Origin: Chitinophagaceae bacterium
GTDB taxonomy: Bacteria > Bacteroidota > Bacteroidia > Chitinophagales > Chitinophagaceae
Direction of reading: 5' to 3'
Length of the DNA stretch: 8,762 bases
Assembly: GCA_003136915.1 (NCBI GenBank)
Contig: PLEB01000239.1
Coordinates: 1-8,762 of the forward strand
Shown here piece by piece: positions 1-6,446 of the stretch. Position 1 is the first letter of the stretch. The number at the start of each line of letters is the position of its first letter. Made by a program: the position numbers and the translations under genes. The notes under the pieces are model-generated. The model ran no database searches, had not been told where the DNA came from, and saw nothing but the letters and a program-made list of their open reading frames with translations.

Positions 1-1479
1 TACTTTCTCCAACGCAGAATGGGTATCTACGCACAGGCGACCCTATCCTATGCGGATCAGCTATATCTGACGGGCAATATCCGCAACGATTGGTCAAGCA
101 CGCTGCCGATAGATAATAATTCAATTCTCTATCCCGGCGCCAACCTATCCTGGGTGGCATCTCAGAATTTCAATTCGAGAAATATCATTTCCTTCCTGAA
201 ATTTCGTGCGGCTTATGGTGAGACCGGCTCTGAGCCCGCCCCTTATTTAACTTATCCCAGTCTGGCCACCGGCACCATCAACCTGCCTTTCGGTTCCCTG
301 ATCACGCCATTTAACGGAGTCAGCGGATTCAGGATCAGTAATAATATTGCCAACTCCTCGCTCAAACCGGTGTTCACAACTGAACTGGAATTCGGTTCGG
401 AAATCAGGTTCTTTAATGACCGGATTGGACTGGATGTTACGGTATATGACAAAAAAGACGATGGGCAGATTTTCCCTATAACCATTGCTCCATCTACCGG
501 TTATTCCACACTCACTGAAAATCTCGGTGTGGTTAGTAACCGGGGCGTGGAAATCACGCTGAACCTGCGGCCTATTGAGACCAAAGATTTTGTCTGGTCT
601 CTGATCTATACATATGCCAAGAACGATAATAGGGTGATCAACCTTACGGGAGGAACCCTGAATCCTGTGGTATTCGGTATTACAAACGGACCGGAATTAC
701 GGGCTGTTGTTGGAAAATCGGTTGCATCCATTTATGCACCTGTTCCGCAAAAAACACCGGATGGTAAAATTGTAGTGGATGCGACGACAGGATTTCCTTC
801 CATAAATCAAACGCCACTGGATCAGTTCGGCCTGAAAAATGGTTATTTCGGAAGCGGCCTTTATGATTATACGATGGGTTTGTCCAATAACTTTCAGTAC
901 AAGAGTTTCTCGCTTAGCTTTTCATTGGACTTCCGCTATGGCGGGGTGATGTATAGTCAGACTGCATCTGAAGATTTGTTCGACGGTAATGGTATTGCGA
1001 CCACATATAACGACCGCAGGCCATTCATAGTTCCAAATTCTGTAAATGCCGTGACTGATGGGACGGGTAAAACCGTTTATGTTGAAAATACAACTTTTGT
1101 TGGACCCGGATCCGTAGCACTGGGAGGGCAAAACCCCGGTGGCGGAAGCGGACAAACGGATTTTCATTTTGGATATTACAATCCATCCTATAATCAGGGC
1201 GGAGGTTATGGCTACCAGATCTTTGACCGATCCTTCCTGAAATTGCGCGATGTCAACCTTTCTTTTACGCTTCCTCACGCCTGGAGCACAAAGATCAGCG
1301 CCACCAATGCGTCGCTCGGAATATATGCGCGCAACTTTTTATTGTGGACGCCAAAGGCCAATGTATATGTTGATCCGGAAGCGACCAACCTGGGCAATGA
1401 TCTGGGTGGAGAGTTAGGTGAATTTGCCACTGCACCCTTGTCCAAGAGTTATGGCATTATCTTAAAACTTGTCTTCTAA
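1..1479 (+). CDS. SusC/RagA-type TonB-dependent outer-membrane transporter, C-terminal part
   Basis: Large TonB-dependent porin that imports glycans or other oligomers across the outer membrane with its SusD lid. The reading frame is open from base 1, so the signal peptide, carboxypeptidase-like domain, plug and first barrel strands lie upstream; 492 residues of the barrel are visible. Evidence is the SusC barrel signature RNDWSSTLP at about residues 28-36 followed by YPGANLSWV, alternating beta-strand sequence throughout, a Gly-rich loop around residues 370-400, the late motif DRSFLKLRDVNLSFTLP, and a C-terminal strand ending in Phe (YGIILKLVF), as needed for outer-membrane insertion. The SusD gene follows 4 nt after the stop, which supports the pairing. 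The first internal Met (base 19) is not a real start. Substrate cannot be told from this half. The family call is very secure. Confidence 0.95.
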   Translation, partial: YFLQRRMGIYAQATLSYADQLYLTGNIRNDWSSTLPIDNNSILYPGANLSWVASQNFNSRNIISFLKFRAAYGETGSEPAPYLTYPSLATGTINLPFGSLITPFNGVSGFRISNNIANSSLKPVFTTELEFGSEIRFFNDRIGLDVTVYDKKDDGQIFPITIAPSTGYSTLTENLGVVSNRGVEITLNLRPIETKDFVWSLIYTYAKNDNRVINLTGGTLNPVVFGITNGPELRAVVGKSVASIYAPVPQKTPDGKIVVDATTGFPSINQTPLDQFGLKNGYFGSGLYDYTMGLSNNFQYKSFSLSFSLDFRYGGVMYSQTASEDLFDGNGIATTYNDRRPFIVPNSVNAVTDGTGKTVYVENTTFVGPGSVALGGQNPGGGSGQTDFHFGYYNPSYNQGGGYGYQIFDRSFLKLRDVNLSFTLPHAWSTKISATNASLGIYARNFLLWTPKANVYVDPEATNLGNDLGGELGEFATAPLSKSYGIILKLVF

Positions 1480-1483
1480 AAAA

Positions 1484-3004
1484 ATGACTATGCGTATCCC
1501 GATTAATAAATTATTGTTGTGCGCCTGCCTTATTTCATTTCTTTTTTGGGAAACAGGTTGTAAGAAAGCGTTGGACATTAATTATAACCCAAACGTTCCT
1601 CAGCTGGCACAGGGCAATCCTTCGTTGATTTTTCCGTCTGCCGTGCTGGCTACAACCGCTAAGGTTGGTGGCGACCTGGCCATTGTCGGTGGCATGTGGT
1701 CGCAGTATTTTACCCAGGCCTCGCTCGGGGAGCAGTATACGGATGTCGATTCCTATAATCTAAACGCCAATGACGGATTTGTTTCGGGTCCTTTTTCAAG
1801 CTGGGACGTGCTGTTCGAATCCGGGCTGAAAAATTATGCCTTTGTGCAGCAAAAAGCGAGTGAAGCCGGTGACTGGAATTTTTACCTGATGGGGACGGTG
1901 ATGAAGGTATACACGACCACCATACTCGTCGATTTGTATGACCAGATTCCTTATTCAGAAGCCTTGCTGGGAGCGGTAAATCTTCAACCCAAGTTTGACG
2001 ATGGGTTTACTATATATCAGGAATTGCTGGATTCACTCAACCTGGCGCTCGGTAAGGATTTCACACTTTCAACCAATACCGATCCCGGTACGCAGGACCT
2101 GGTTTTTGGTGGAAATATGAACAGCTGGATAGCATTTGCCAACACACTTAAACTGAAAATGTATCTGCGCATGATCAATGCGCATTCGGATGTGGCTACT
2201 GCAGGTATCACCGCATTATATGCCAGCAACCCGGTATTTCTCACGACAGATGCCGCTGTTACCAACTTTACGGATGCGCCAGGTCTCGATAACCCGCAGT
2301 ATGAGCAGGATAAACGCAATCTGAATACGGCTTCCAATATTAAAGCCAGCACCACATTTGTAAGCTGGCTTACCGACAACGGAGACCCGAGGATTATATA
2401 TTATTATCAGAGCGCATCGCCAACTTCCATAAACCAGGGGGATTTCGGTGCGACCAATGCCAATTATCAGGCTGCCCCGGTTTACCGGAACATAGATCAT
2501 ACGGCTGCAACAGATCCGGTAGAATTTCTTTCTGCGGCTGAATCTTATTTCCTGCAGGCAGAAGCGGACACACGTTTTTTTGGCGGACTCAATGCAAAAA
2601 GTTTATATGAGCAGGGCGTGATGTCTGCTTTTGCAGCAACCGGAGATGACGCCACCACCTTTATCGCTCCGGGAGGAGTGTATGAATGGGGGAATGAAAA
2701 GGAAGGCGGAGTTGTGCTCGATCCTATTGCGCAGATTATCCGCCAAAAATGGGCTTCATGCGCTTTTGGCGGCCATGGTATAGAAGCATTCTTTGAAAAA
2801 AACAGGACAGGATTTCCTGCTACCAGCCCGGTATATTCTACTGATCCCGCTTATGTGCCGGGCCAGTTGGTGGTCGTTAAGAATTCTGTGCTGCCGACGG
2901 GTTTGATGCCTAAAAGATTTGTGTTCCCTATTTCTGAAACTTCGGTCAATAAGAACGCACCTGCTGCTGTACCTATAACTGTACCGACCTGGTGGGGAAA
3001 ATAA
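1484..3004 (+). CDS. SusD/RagB-family nutrient-binding outer-membrane lipoprotein (SusD-like_2 type)
   Basis: Surface lipoprotein that binds substrate and closes the SusC barrel like a lid. As called it has 506 residues, normal for the family. The ATG at 1484 is chosen: the frame can be extended to a TTG at 1469 inside susC, but an ATG 4 nt after the susC stop gives a normal signal peptide. A second ATG at 1490 is also possible. A hydrophobic stretch (LLLCACLISFLFW) leads to Cys26 in TGCKK, the likely lipidated residue. Family signs are the N-terminal NYNPNVP, PSLIFPSAVL and GGMWSQYFTQ motifs (about residues 35-80), a helical TPR-like middle, AAESYFLQAEAD, and a C-terminal region with PKRFVFPISE and a final TWWGK. 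These fit the SusD-like_2 subgroup (PF12771, from memory) rather than classical SusD. It is cotranscribed with the porin and two small lipoproteins. Confidence 0.93.
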   Translation: MTMRIPINKLLLCACLISFLFWETGCKKALDINYNPNVPQLAQGNPSLIFPSAVLATTAKVGGDLAIVGGMWSQYFTQASLGEQYTDVDSYNLNANDGFVSGPFSSWDVLFESGLKNYAFVQQKASEAGDWNFYLMGTVMKVYTTTILVDLYDQIPYSEALLGAVNLQPKFDDGFTIYQELLDSLNLALGKDFTLSTNTDPGTQDLVFGGNMNSWIAFANTLKLKMYLRMINAHSDVATAGITALYASNPVFLTTDAAVTNFTDAPGLDNPQYEQDKRNLNTASNIKASTTFVSWLTDNGDPRIIYYYQSASPTSINQGDFGATNANYQAAPVYRNIDHTAATDPVEFLSAAESYFLQAEADTRFFGGLNAKSLYEQGVMSAFAATGDDATTFIAPGGVYEWGNEKEGGVVLDPIAQIIRQKWASCAFGGHGIEAFFEKNRTGFPATSPVYSTDPAYVPGQLVVVKNSVLPTGLMPKRFVFPISETSVNKNAPAAVPITVPTWWGK

Positions 3005-3023
3005 TTTACTCAATGCAAAGAAT

Positions 3024-3683
3024 ATGAATAAGAAATTAAGCGTCCATATTTTTTTGATCTTTTCATGCTGGATTTTATTTTCGTGCAAGAAGGATAATTT
3101 CAATTATCCGCCGGGCATGGTGGGCATTTCCAAGATCATCTATTTTCCTACAGTGTCCATCGTGGGAGAAAGACTTGTGATCCTCCAGCAGGGAGCTCCT
3201 TACACAGATTCAGTAATTTCCACCCTAAACGGTCAGCCGGTTTCATATACGACCAATGTAACAGTGAGCACAGCAAATCCCGGCGTATATAATGTGGTAT
3301 ACACTGCAACAAATCCCCAGGGATTTTCCGCTACAGATTGGAGAACGGTGGTTGTCATAGGAAATGATGTAGCTGCCAACGATTTTTCTGGTACTTATTT
3401 GAGGGCGGCTACGGGCGTTACGAGCACCTGGACAAAGACAGCTTCCGGCGTTTACACAGTGGAAAATCCCGGCGGGGCTGGGGTTGGAGCCGGGCTCCAG
3501 GTTATAGCCGTTAATTATACCGGGACGCAAATCGCAATACCTGTTCAGGAGTCAACGGATTACGGAGGACTGGTAAGTTCTTCGAGCGAAACTTATACAC
3601 TTACACCGGCACCACCAACTTATTCCTGGATATTCCATGCGAATAATTATGGCACAGGACTAAGAACCTTTACTAAACAATAA
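3024..3683 (+). CDS. Ig-like (DUF5012/BT_2262-type) lipoprotein of the SusCD operon
   Basis: Small lipoprotein, 219 residues, of the kind commonly found directly after SusD in Bacteroidota uptake operons; exact function unknown, probably a surface accessory or glycan-binding protein. The signal peptide runs from MNKK through IFLIFSCWILFS to Cys21 (lipobox LFSC), followed by KKDN. Residues about 40-112 form one immunoglobulin-like beta-sandwich of the DUF5011/DUF5012 kind: a strand pattern with QQGAPYTDSV, NGQPVS, and the signature GVYNVVYTATNPQGFSAT followed by RTVVV. The C-terminal 100 residues are beta-rich, Gly/Ser/Thr-rich and start with NDFSGTYLRA, similar to the C-terminal half of DUF5012 proteins. 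It starts 19 nt after the SusD stop and ends 10 nt before the next gene, so it is in the same operon. No catalytic motif is visible. The family assignment is by pattern recognition only. Confidence 0.8.
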   Translation: MNKKLSVHIFLIFSCWILFSCKKDNFNYPPGMVGISKIIYFPTVSIVGERLVILQQGAPYTDSVISTLNGQPVSYTTNVTVSTANPGVYNVVYTATNPQGFSATDWRTVVVIGNDVAANDFSGTYLRAATGVTSTWTKTASGVYTVENPGGAGVGAGLQVIAVNYTGTQIAIPVQESTDYGGLVSSSSETYTLTPAPPTYSWIFHANNYGTGLRTFTKQ

Positions 3684-3693
3684 AGTCAGCTTT

Positions 3694-4179
3694 ATGCGAA
3701 AATTATTATGTGCATCAGGAATCTTAGCTATCATCCTGTTCGGCGCCTGTAAAAAAAGTACCTATAATCCCGGTACTACCGCCACAGTAAATGCAGCCGG
3801 AGGATGGTGGGTAACATTTACCCAGGGTGGTGTTGATGTGTTTGGTCTGGGAACTTTTTTTCTGACTACTTACAATGATGCAGCCAACGATCCGGATTCT
3901 CTCTGGGTGGATGACCTCACGCATTCCTGGGGGTTTAAATGCAAGGCCGGCCTGAATTATAAGAACCTGACCTTCACTGCTACCAATGCCATAAATGAAT
4001 ATCAGAATGATTCTGTGAATATTGCAAATGGCAAGGTACTGCCCAAAGCAGGCAGATCCAAGGCTGGAAATCCGACTGACAGTATTTATATGGAAGCAAC
4101 TTTCTCAGACGATCCTACGCACAGCACCTATATCATCAGTGGAACGGAAAGAACCGGTTTTATCGAGGATGATTATTGA
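3694..4179 (+). CDS. Lipid_bd-family (PF12888-like) small lipoprotein
   Basis: 161-residue lipoprotein closing the uptake operon. The signal peptide has MRK, a hydrophobic core (ILAIILFGA) and Cys19 followed by KKSTYN. The mature part carries GGWWVTFT at residues 36-43, a beta-rich lipocalin-like centre, and ends with RTGFIEDDY; the Trp-rich opening and the Arg-Thr-Gly-Phe-x-Glu-Asp-Asp tail are, from memory, typical of the Lipid_bd family (annotated as putative lipid-binding hydrolase) that often follows DUF5012 genes in SusCD operons. The enzymatic part of that name is unproven and no catalytic triad is obvious here. The gene begins 10 nt after its neighbour. Its last 20 bases overlap the 3' end of the AraC-type gene on the other strand, so the two operons meet tail-to-tail without a spacer. 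Confidence 0.8.
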   Translation: MRKLLCASGILAIILFGACKKSTYNPGTTATVNAAGGWWVTFTQGGVDVFGLGTFFLTTYNDAANDPDSLWVDDLTHSWGFKCKAGLNYKNLTFTATNAINEYQNDSVNIANGKVLPKAGRSKAGNPTDSIYMEATFSDDPTHSTYIISGTERTGFIEDDY

Positions 4180-4564
4180 AATCTCTAGGTGTCATACCGG
4201 TCAGCGCTTTGAAAGTCCTGGCCAGGTGGCTCGTATCGGTAAATCCTGTTAAAGCCACGATCTCGGATACGGACTTCCCAAGCCTCAGCAATTGCCTTGT
4301 TTTCTCTACACGGAGATGGAGAAGATAAGCCTTGGGCGTCACGCCAACCACTTTCTTAAATACACGCAAAAGATGGCAGGGACTTAATAAAGCGATCCTC
4401 GCAAGATCATTCAACAACAGCTTGTTTTTTACATTAGCGTGTATATAATCAAGCACATTTTTTATCCGGTGGTCGAGCGGCCCAAGTGATTCGTCATGCA
4501 CATAATAACCCTGGCTGTCTTCTGGGCTGGGCTTGAGGTTGCGGGAAGGGTTATTTTCATTCAT
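4160..4564 (-). CDS. stand-alone AraC-type helix-turn-helix DNA-binding protein
   Basis: Transcription factor consisting of little more than the AraC DNA-binding domain. With the start chosen here it has 134 residues: a polar N-terminal tail (1-30), then two helix-turn-helix units. HTH1 lies at about 49-70 (LLLNDLARIALLSPCHLLRVFKK shape) and HTH2 at about 97-120, with the family signature GFTDTSHLARTFK and the closing GMTPRDF at 123-129. There is no cupin or other sensor domain, although this HTH subtype (LSPxHLLRVF...SHLxRxFK) is usually fused to an N-terminal AraC_binding cupin. It is the last gene of the LytTR-LytTR-AraC unit, 26 nt after its neighbour. The start at 4564 has a GGAG 5 nt upstream. 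An alternative ATG at 4609 would add 15 residues and overlap the neighbour by 19 nt. Targets are unknown; control of the adjacent SusCD operon is a guess from position. Confidence 0.85.
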   Translation of the reverse strand: MNENNPSRNLKPSPEDSQGYYVHDESLGPLDHRIKNVLDYIHANVKNKLLLNDLARIALLSPCHLLRVFKKVVGVTPKAYLLHLRVEKTRQLLRLGKSVSEIVALTGFTDTSHLARTFKALTGMTPRDFNNHPR

Positions 4565-4569
4565 ATGAT

Positions 4570-4573
4570 CTCC
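4570..4573 (-). promoter_or_regulatory. Shine-Dalgarno site deciding the AraC-type gene start
   Basis: On the minus strand GGAG stands 5 nt before the ATG at 4564-4562. This is a better ribosome-binding site than those of most genes in the window and favours the internal start over the longer one at 4609, whose upstream sequence is only A-rich. Because Bacteroidota rely little on Shine-Dalgarno pairing, this is supportive rather than decisive. Confidence 0.5.
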
Positions 4574-4590
4574 ATGCCAGGGCATCGGCT

Positions 4591-5337
4591 TTAAAGGTCT
4601 CCCAGCCATTTTTTAAAAGCTATTGAATTCTCCCGACTGATCTGTATTTCAGGATTAATGGGAAGCGCAAGTTCTACACTGACCCTGCTCTTTGAGAGAG
4701 GCTTAAACCGTCTGATATAATTTACATTGATGATAAATTTCCGGTTCGCCCGGTAAAAGAGCGATTCATCAAGTATCTTCTCAAGCGAACTCAGACTGTA
4801 ATCCTCCACCACATACCTTTTATTGTTCTTGTCTGCCAGGGAGATCAATTTTTTATCCGCTCTTATATAAACGATATCGTCAGATAATAGGGGATAGTAA
4901 TCGGTTTTCCCCTTAACCAGGAATCGTTTCTTAACACGGTTACGCTCATTCATAAAGTCAATAAAGCGATCTATATTATTGACAAAATGATTTTTGATCG
5001 TTTTATATTTATCCAGGATATGCATTAGCTTGTTGCAATCAATTGGCTTATTCAGATAATCAAAGCAATTCATACCGAAAGCCTTGTGATGCAGATTATT
5101 TTCGGGGCCCATCAGCACGACGGGACAGAGTTGCAAATCCTTTAACATATCGGCATGCTGAATATCGGATTCCATATCCCTGAAAATAATATCCGGCATT
5201 CCGGCATCCAGTCTTTTCAAACATGATTTTACGGAAGAATGCACTTCAATGGATTCGATCCCCGTTTCGATATCCAGCAAGGTTTGCTTTAGCCATAGGG
5301 CCTGCGTGTGGTCGGCTTCAATAATTAATATTTTCAT
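4591..5337 (-). CDS. LytTR-family response regulator, receiver with phospho-acceptor Asp kept
   Basis: 248-residue LytR/AlgR-type DNA-binding regulator. Residues 1-115 align by eye with a receiver domain: MKILIIEAD (the acidic pair normally reads E-D; here Glu7-Ala8-Asp9), the acceptor Asp54 in PDIIFRDME, and Lys97 in LNKPID. The Thr/Ser expected before the beta-5 Lys region is replaced (VVLMG, Met76-Gly77), so phospho-signalling may be altered. Residues about 138-248 form the LytTR domain: RFLVKG, DIVYIRADKKLISL, FYRANRKFI at 194-202, and the conserved DNA-contacting region ISRENS with Arg235. It is the middle gene of a three-gene unit, 59 nt after a paralogue and 26 nt before the AraC-type gene. 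LytTR regulators normally pair with a LytS/YehU-type kinase, but none is nearby. Family call secure, targets unknown. Confidence 0.9.
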   Translation of the reverse strand: MKILIIEADHTQALWLKQTLLDIETGIESIEVHSSVKSCLKRLDAGMPDIIFRDMESDIQHADMLKDLQLCPVVLMGPENNLHHKAFGMNCFDYLNKPIDCNKLMHILDKYKTIKNHFVNNIDRFIDFMNERNRVKKRFLVKGKTDYYPLLSDDIVYIRADKKLISLADKNNKRYVVEDYSLSSLEKILDESLFYRANRKFIINVNYIRRFKPLSKSRVSVELALPINPEIQISRENSIAFKKWLGDL

Positions 5338-5365
5338 AGTCGGTAATTTTTGTGTTCATCCAATA

Positions 5366-5388
5366 GGCCCGAAGACCAATCTCCGGCC
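5366..5388 (-). other. RNA hairpin between the two LytTR genes
   Basis: In the minus-strand transcript GGCCGGAGA (5388-5380), loop UUGG (5379-5376) and UCUUC-G-GGCC (5375-5366) form a nine-pair stem with one G-U wobble and one bulged G. No U-run follows, so it is not an intrinsic terminator. It could be an mRNA-stability or processing element separating the two LytTR messages, or chance. It occupies almost half of the 59-nt spacer. Confidence 0.3.
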
Positions 5389-5396
5389 CCTCTGCT

Positions 5397-6155
5397 TTAT
5401 AGTTTTTCTCCGATCCATTGTTTAAAAAAGGATGTATTCTGCTGACTGATCAATATGGGTTCGTTCATTGGCAGGATCAGTTTTAACCTGATCCTGCTGG
5501 AATGGGCAATACTGAAAACCTGGATAAATTCTACGTTCACAATAAACTTCCTGTTTGCCCTGTAAAATGTATTCCGGTCCAACTGGCTGAATAATTCCGA
5601 AAGACTCCTGGCGGCGGTGAGGTATTTTCTGTTTTCCTTGTCAACAAGAAAAACGAGCTTATGATCAGAAAAAAAATAAACCACATCACTGATCTTAAAG
5701 GTTTGAAATTCGGTACCTTTTTTAATGAGTATGCGGGATTTTAATTTCTCTTTCCCGTTCAAATGTTCAAACAGGGAGGAGTGATTCTTGATAAAGAAGT
5801 GCTGAAGTTCCCTGTAATGTTCAAGGCATTTTTTGAGGCTGTACGGATCCAGTGGTTTTATTAATATATCAATGCAGTTGTGCAGTTGGGCATCTGAATA
5901 ATCCAGCCCTGCATCCAGGATAAAAACCACGGGGCAGCCCACTTCCGCGCTGACGAATAGATTGAAATTAATACTGTTCTCAGGATCTATCTCCAGGAAC
6001 AGCAAATCAGGTTGCGGATTATGTCGGAAATAATGTATCGCCTGGCCGGTGGTAGACAATGTGTCCAGAATTTCGATCTTGTCATCAATGGAATGAATTT
6101 TTTCCCGGAGTGTTTCCGCCGGCTGTTTGACTGTTTCTAAAATCAATGCTTTCAT
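5397..6155 (-). CDS. LytTR-family regulator with degenerate (Asp-to-Glu) receiver domain
   Basis: 252-residue paralogue of the downstream LytTR protein and first gene of the regulator unit. The N-terminal 118 residues keep the receiver fold pattern but have lost the active site: MKALILETV has Glu7 without the following acidic residues, the acceptor position is Glu55 (PDLLFLEID), and the Thr/Ser position is Ile79-Leu80; only Lys100 (LIKPLD) remains. Glu in place of Asp often mimics phosphorylation in receivers, so the protein may be constitutively active or respond to something other than a kinase (inference). The LytTR domain spans about 140-252 with RILIKKG, DVVYFFSDHKLVFLV and FYRANRKFI at 197-205, the latter identical to the neighbour's. 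In the last DNA-contact region the usual Arg is Gln238 (ISQQNT). The ATG at 6155 has no Shine-Dalgarno sequence; a one-mismatch -7 element (TAATTTAG, minus strand, 6215-6208) lies about 50 nt upstream. Confidence 0.88.
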   Translation of the reverse strand: MKALILETVKQPAETLREKIHSIDDKIEILDTLSTTGQAIHYFRHNPQPDLLFLEIDPENSINFNLFVSAEVGCPVVFILDAGLDYSDAQLHNCIDILIKPLDPYSLKKCLEHYRELQHFFIKNHSSLFEHLNGKEKLKSRILIKKGTEFQTFKISDVVYFFSDHKLVFLVDKENRKYLTAARSLSELFSQLDRNTFYRANRKFIVNVEFIQVFSIAHSSRIRLKLILPMNEPILISQQNTSFFKQWIGEKL

Positions 6156-6279
6156 GTTGATTCAGAATTGATTTGCACCAGAATCCACGAGATCTTGATT
6201 TTAACCTCTAAATTATCAGGTTCGTTTCTTTGATCTCCGGTTTGAGTAAATGAGCGAATAAAAAATATTTATTCCTGTC

Positions 6280-6288
6280 TAAATTTGT
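6280..6288 (+). promoter_or_regulatory. candidate Bacteroidota -7 promoter element
   Basis: TAAATTTGT is a perfect match to the Bacteroidota consensus TAnnTTTGY. It lies in an AT-rich stretch (AATAAAAAATATTTATT just before). The upstream TTTG expected about 20 nt earlier is missing; the nearest TTTG, at 6241-6244, is too far. The first transcribed base would be near 6293. No plus-strand protein gene follows, but a strong plus-strand terminator lies about 50 nt on, which is why this element is worth noting. Confidence 0.35.
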
Positions 6289-6292
6289 GCTT

Positions 6293-6369
6293 GAGAGTTC
6301 AGATTACCAGGGTGCCTGGAATTTTCTCATGTGACTTAGCGGGTGGTTTCTACTACCTGCTTTTTATAT
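6293..6369 (+). ncRNA. candidate small structured RNA (about 75 nt)
   Basis: Predicted only from sequence architecture. A -7 promoter element at 6280-6288 is followed by a hairpin with stem CCAGG/CCTGG and loop GTG (6307-6319), which can extend by ATT/AAT around one bulged A (6303-6322). A short single-stranded linker (about 6323-6337) follows, then a nine-pair hairpin and a T-run that make an intrinsic terminator (6338-6369). No open reading frame with a good start fills the interval, and the T-run orientation fixes the plus strand. It would be transcribed divergently from the LytTR/LytTR/AraC unit. I do not recognise it as a known RNA family. Both ends are estimates, and the promoter lacks a -33 box. 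The alternative is a terminator for a longer plus-strand transcript. Confidence 0.4.
6338..6369 (+). terminator. intrinsic terminator, plus strand
   Basis: AGCGGGTGG (6338-6346), loop TTTCTA (6347-6352) and CTACCTGCT (6353-6361) pair over nine positions, two of them G-U wobbles, and the stem runs directly into TTTTTATAT. This has the shape of a Rho-independent terminator for plus-strand transcription; on the minus strand the T-run is missing. It is the best terminator-like structure I found in the window, and no annotated plus-strand gene ends near it. Confidence 0.6.
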
Positions 6370-6446
6370 AATGCAATATAAAGAACAGCTTCGTACATTG
6401 CCTGTTCGGCCTTCACCACTCATCACAATCGCAATATTTTACCAGA

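Noticed and set aside
1469..1483. Upstream TTG start for the SusD gene
   Set aside because: Would overlap susC by 11 nt and use a rare start codon although an ATG follows 15 nt later with a normal lipoprotein signal peptide.
2756..3103. 115-codon minus-strand ORF across the SusD/DUF5012 junction
   Set aside because: Covers two well-supported genes on the other strand; composition is atypical and no domain is visible.
4413..4434. AACAA/TTGTT hairpin followed by T-run, plus strand, inside the AraC-type gene
   Set aside because: Stem has only one G-C pair and lies in coding sequence; too weak to call a terminator for the uptake operon.
6336..6419. 27-codon minus-strand ORF (contains QAMYEAVLYIALYKK)
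   Set aside because: Looks protein-like by eye, but is very short, starts with GTG right after a stop, has no ribosome site and overlaps the plus-strand terminator.
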